A stretch of 5,203 nucleotides of DNA from the NCBI GenBank assembly GCA_033720735.1, contig JAWWBX010000317.1, positions 1 to 5,203 on the forward strand, written 5' to 3'. The notes beneath the pieces are model-generated. The model did no database searches and had not been told where the DNA came from. It was given only the letters and a program-made list of their open reading frames with translations. Made by a program: the position numbers and the translations under genes. The stretch comes from B8-G4 sp033720735. GTDB lineage: Bacteria; Bacteroidota; Bacteroidia; Chitinophagales; Saprospiraceae. Below, piece by piece: positions 3,560-5,203 of the stretch (within the stretch, counting starts at the first letter, position 1; every line of letters begins with the position of its first letter).

Positions 3560-4987
3560 ATGAGTTCACATAACGTTCTGAACACCCGCCAGGAACCCGT
3601 CTCCATCCCGGGGGACCGGATCAATGCCTTTGCCGACAGCCTGCGTGGCAGGTTGCTGCTGCCGGGGCATGACGATTACGAAACGGCCCGGACCATCTGG
3701 AACGCCATGATCGACAAGCGTCCCGCTCTCATCGTGGAATGTGCCGGCGTCGCCGATGTGATGCTGGCCGTGCGGTTTGGCCGCGAGTTTGATCTGCTGA
3801 CGGCCGTCAAAGGTGCCGGTCATAATATCGCCGGGAATGCCGTTTGTGAAGGCGGCCTGATGATCGACCTGTCCGGGTTGAATGCGGTCCATGTCGATCC
3901 GCGTGCTCGGCGTGCGCATGCCGAACCCGGTGCCACGCTGGGAGACGTCGACCATGAGACACAGGCCTTTGGCCTGGCCGTTCCCACCGGCATCAATTCG
4001 ACCACAGGCATTGCCGGATTGACCCTGGGAGGTGGCTTTGGCTGGCTGACCCGGAAGCACGGCGTCACGGTCGACAACCTCCTTTCGGCAGACGTTGTGA
4101 CAGCAGAAGGGCAACTGGTCCGCGCCAGCGTGGACGAGAACCCTGACCTCTTTTGGGGGATTCGCGGAGGCGGCGGCAACTTCGGCATTGTCACCTCTTT
4201 TGAGTTTGCCCTGCATCCGGTGGGCCCCGAGATCTTCGCCGGGCTCATCGTGTTCCCCTTCTCGCAAGCCAAATCGGTATTGCAACAATACCGGGCGTAC
4301 GCGCCCACCTTACCTGAGGAAGCCAACACCTGGGCGGTGCTGAGAAAGGCACCACCGCTGCCCTTCCTGCCCGAGTCGGTACACGGTACTGAGGTGGTCG
4401 TCTTCGCCAATTTTTGTGCAGGGCCTGCGGAGGAAGGAGAAAAACTGGTGGCACCGATCCGGGCCTTCGGGACGCCTGTCGGTGAGCACCTGGGCGTGAT
4501 GCCTTACACGGCCTGGCAGCAGGCCTTTGACCCCCTGCTGACACCAGGGATGCGGAATTACTGGAAATCGCACAATTTCACGGAGCTAGCCGACGGGCTG
4601 TTTGATACCGTCATCGACACGGTGTTGCAAGCCCCTTCACCACACTGCGAGATCTTTATCGGGATGATGGGCGGTGCTTACGGTCGCGTGGCCATGGATG
4701 CCACCGCGTACACCCAACGGGATGCTGAGTATGTCATCAATGTACACGGTCGCTGGGAAACGCCTGCCGGAGATGAGGCGGGGGTCAACTGGGCGCGTGC
4801 CTTTTACCGGAATGCGGCACCGTTTGCCACCGGCGGCGTCTATGTCAATTTCATGCCTGCCGATGAGGCCGACCGTGTAGCGGGGGGCGCGTATAAACCC
4901 GAAGTGCTGGATCGCCTCCGCAACCTGAAAACAACGTGGGATCCGACGAATTTCTTCCGGCTCAACCAGAACATTCAGCCGGCCTGA
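3560..4987 (+). CDS. FAD-linked oxidoreductase, berberine-bridge-enzyme-like (PCMH-type FAD domain)
   Basis: Encodes 475 residues, normal for bacterial members. The PCMH FAD-binding domain covers about residues 54-223. KGAGHN carries His88, the expected covalent attachment site for the FAD 8-alpha carbon. TGIAGLTLGGGFGWL (149-163) and RGGGGNFG (202-209) are the flavin-binding glycine loops. A substrate domain follows. The C-terminal BBE segment is at about 425-473, with GGVYVNF and WDPTNFFRLNQNI. The second flavin link of plant enzymes, a Cys just before the TLGGG loop, is absent (NSTTG), so a single covalent link is inferred. The family oxidises alcohols, sugars or alkaloid-like compounds with O2 or another acceptor; the substrate cannot be read from sequence. 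There is no signal peptide, so it is probably cytoplasmic. An in-frame TAA at 3539-3541 confines the start to the ATG at 3560. No Shine-Dalgarno sequence is seen, as is common in Bacteroidota. It appears monocistronic. Confidence 0.94.
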   Translation: MSSHNVLNTRQEPVSIPGDRINAFADSLRGRLLLPGHDDYETARTIWNAMIDKRPALIVECAGVADVMLAVRFGREFDLLTAVKGAGHNIAGNAVCEGGLMIDLSGLNAVHVDPRARRAHAEPGATLGDVDHETQAFGLAVPTGINSTTGIAGLTLGGGFGWLTRKHGVTVDNLLSADVVTAEGQLVRASVDENPDLFWGIRGGGGNFGIVTSFEFALHPVGPEIFAGLIVFPFSQAKSVLQQYRAYAPTLPEEANTWAVLRKAPPLPFLPESVHGTEVVVFANFCAGPAEEGEKLVAPIRAFGTPVGEHLGVMPYTAWQQAFDPLLTPGMRNYWKSHNFTELADGLFDTVIDTVLQAPSPHCEIFIGMMGGAYGRVAMDATAYTQRDAEYVINVHGRWETPAGDEAGVNWARAFYRNAAPFATGGVYVNFMPADEADRVAGGAYKPEVLDRLRNLKTTWDPTNFFRLNQNIQPA

Positions 4988-4993
4988 ATCAGG

Positions 4994-5203
4994 TCACTGC
5001 TGTACGATGACGTCAAGAACGAGTCGGGGATGCTGATGCGGGCCCTTCACAGCATTCAGTACCTCAAACGTGAGCTCCAGCCGATCCACCTCATCTCCGG
5101 TCATCAGCTGCACTTTCGTATCGGCCATTGGGTGCAGGGTCACGATCCCGGCACCGTCGTAGAACGTATGGTCAGATCGGTTGACCAGGATCAGGCCGGC
5201 ATC
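4994..5203 (-). CDS. C-terminal end of an unidentified protein (5'-truncated by window edge)
   Basis: The minus strand is open from the window edge for 69 codons to a TGA at 4994-4996. The end reads ...HTFYDGAGIVTLHP..., then VDRLELTFEVLNAV..., then RLVLDVIVQQ. Alternating hydrophobic residues suggest beta strands, and codon use resembles the flanking real genes. I do not recognise the family. It converges on the oxidase with only 6 nt between the stop codons and no visible terminator hairpin in the gap. Confidence 0.65.
   Translation of the reverse strand, partial: DAGLILVNRSDHTFYDGAGIVTLHPMADTKVQLMTGDEVDRLELTFEVLNAVKGPHQHPRLVLDVIVQQ

Noticed and set aside
3566..4288. 240-codon minus-strand frame inside the oxidase gene
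   Set aside because: It is a shadow of the well-supported FAD oxidase; the conserved motifs are all on the plus strand.

Overview
The window most likely comes from a member of the Bacteroidota with moderately high GC. Three things point there. The large secreted protein at the left end combines sortilin/BNR-type Asp boxes with a C-terminal 3-coathanger-type domain ending near Gly-Cys. There are TAnnTTTG-type -7 promoter elements. The tRNA has no encoded CCA. No species can be named from the sequence alone.

Layout. Positions 1-1923 (+) are the 3' part of a large secreted beta-propeller protein whose start lies outside the window. Positions 1924-3122 hold no ordinary protein operon. They form a compact tRNA-Asp locus read on the minus strand, with one intact tRNA-Asp(GTC) at 2711-2784. 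Upstream of it (2785-3097) are three truncated copies of the tRNA 5' end. Each is joined to a 28-29 nt palindrome of one family, and each has a -7-like element in front of it. Downstream of it (2062-2700) are the tRNA terminator, a small GIY-YIG endonuclease gene (2397-2660), a tRNA-Asp 3' fragment with its own terminator, and a more degraded 3' fragment with a terminator-like hairpin. Both 3' fragments are interrupted by different palindromes. Positions 3123-3559 contain nothing I can recognise. Positions 3560-4987 (+) encode a complete FAD-linked, berberine-bridge-like oxidoreductase. Positions 4994-5203 (-) are the C-terminal end of an unidentified gene, convergent with the oxidase and 6 nt from it.

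The most interesting part is the tRNA-Asp locus. It looks like a site where palindromic elements and a GIY-YIG cassette accumulated around a tRNA, leaving 5' tRNA pieces on one side and 3' tRNA pieces on the other, with one intact copy in the middle. The GIY-YIG gene is bracketed by near-identical tRNA-Asp 3' ends 366 bp apart, each followed by a terminator. That is the geometry expected of an element inserted at a tRNA 3' end or of a tandem duplication. The two large plus-strand genes appear unrelated to it and to each other.
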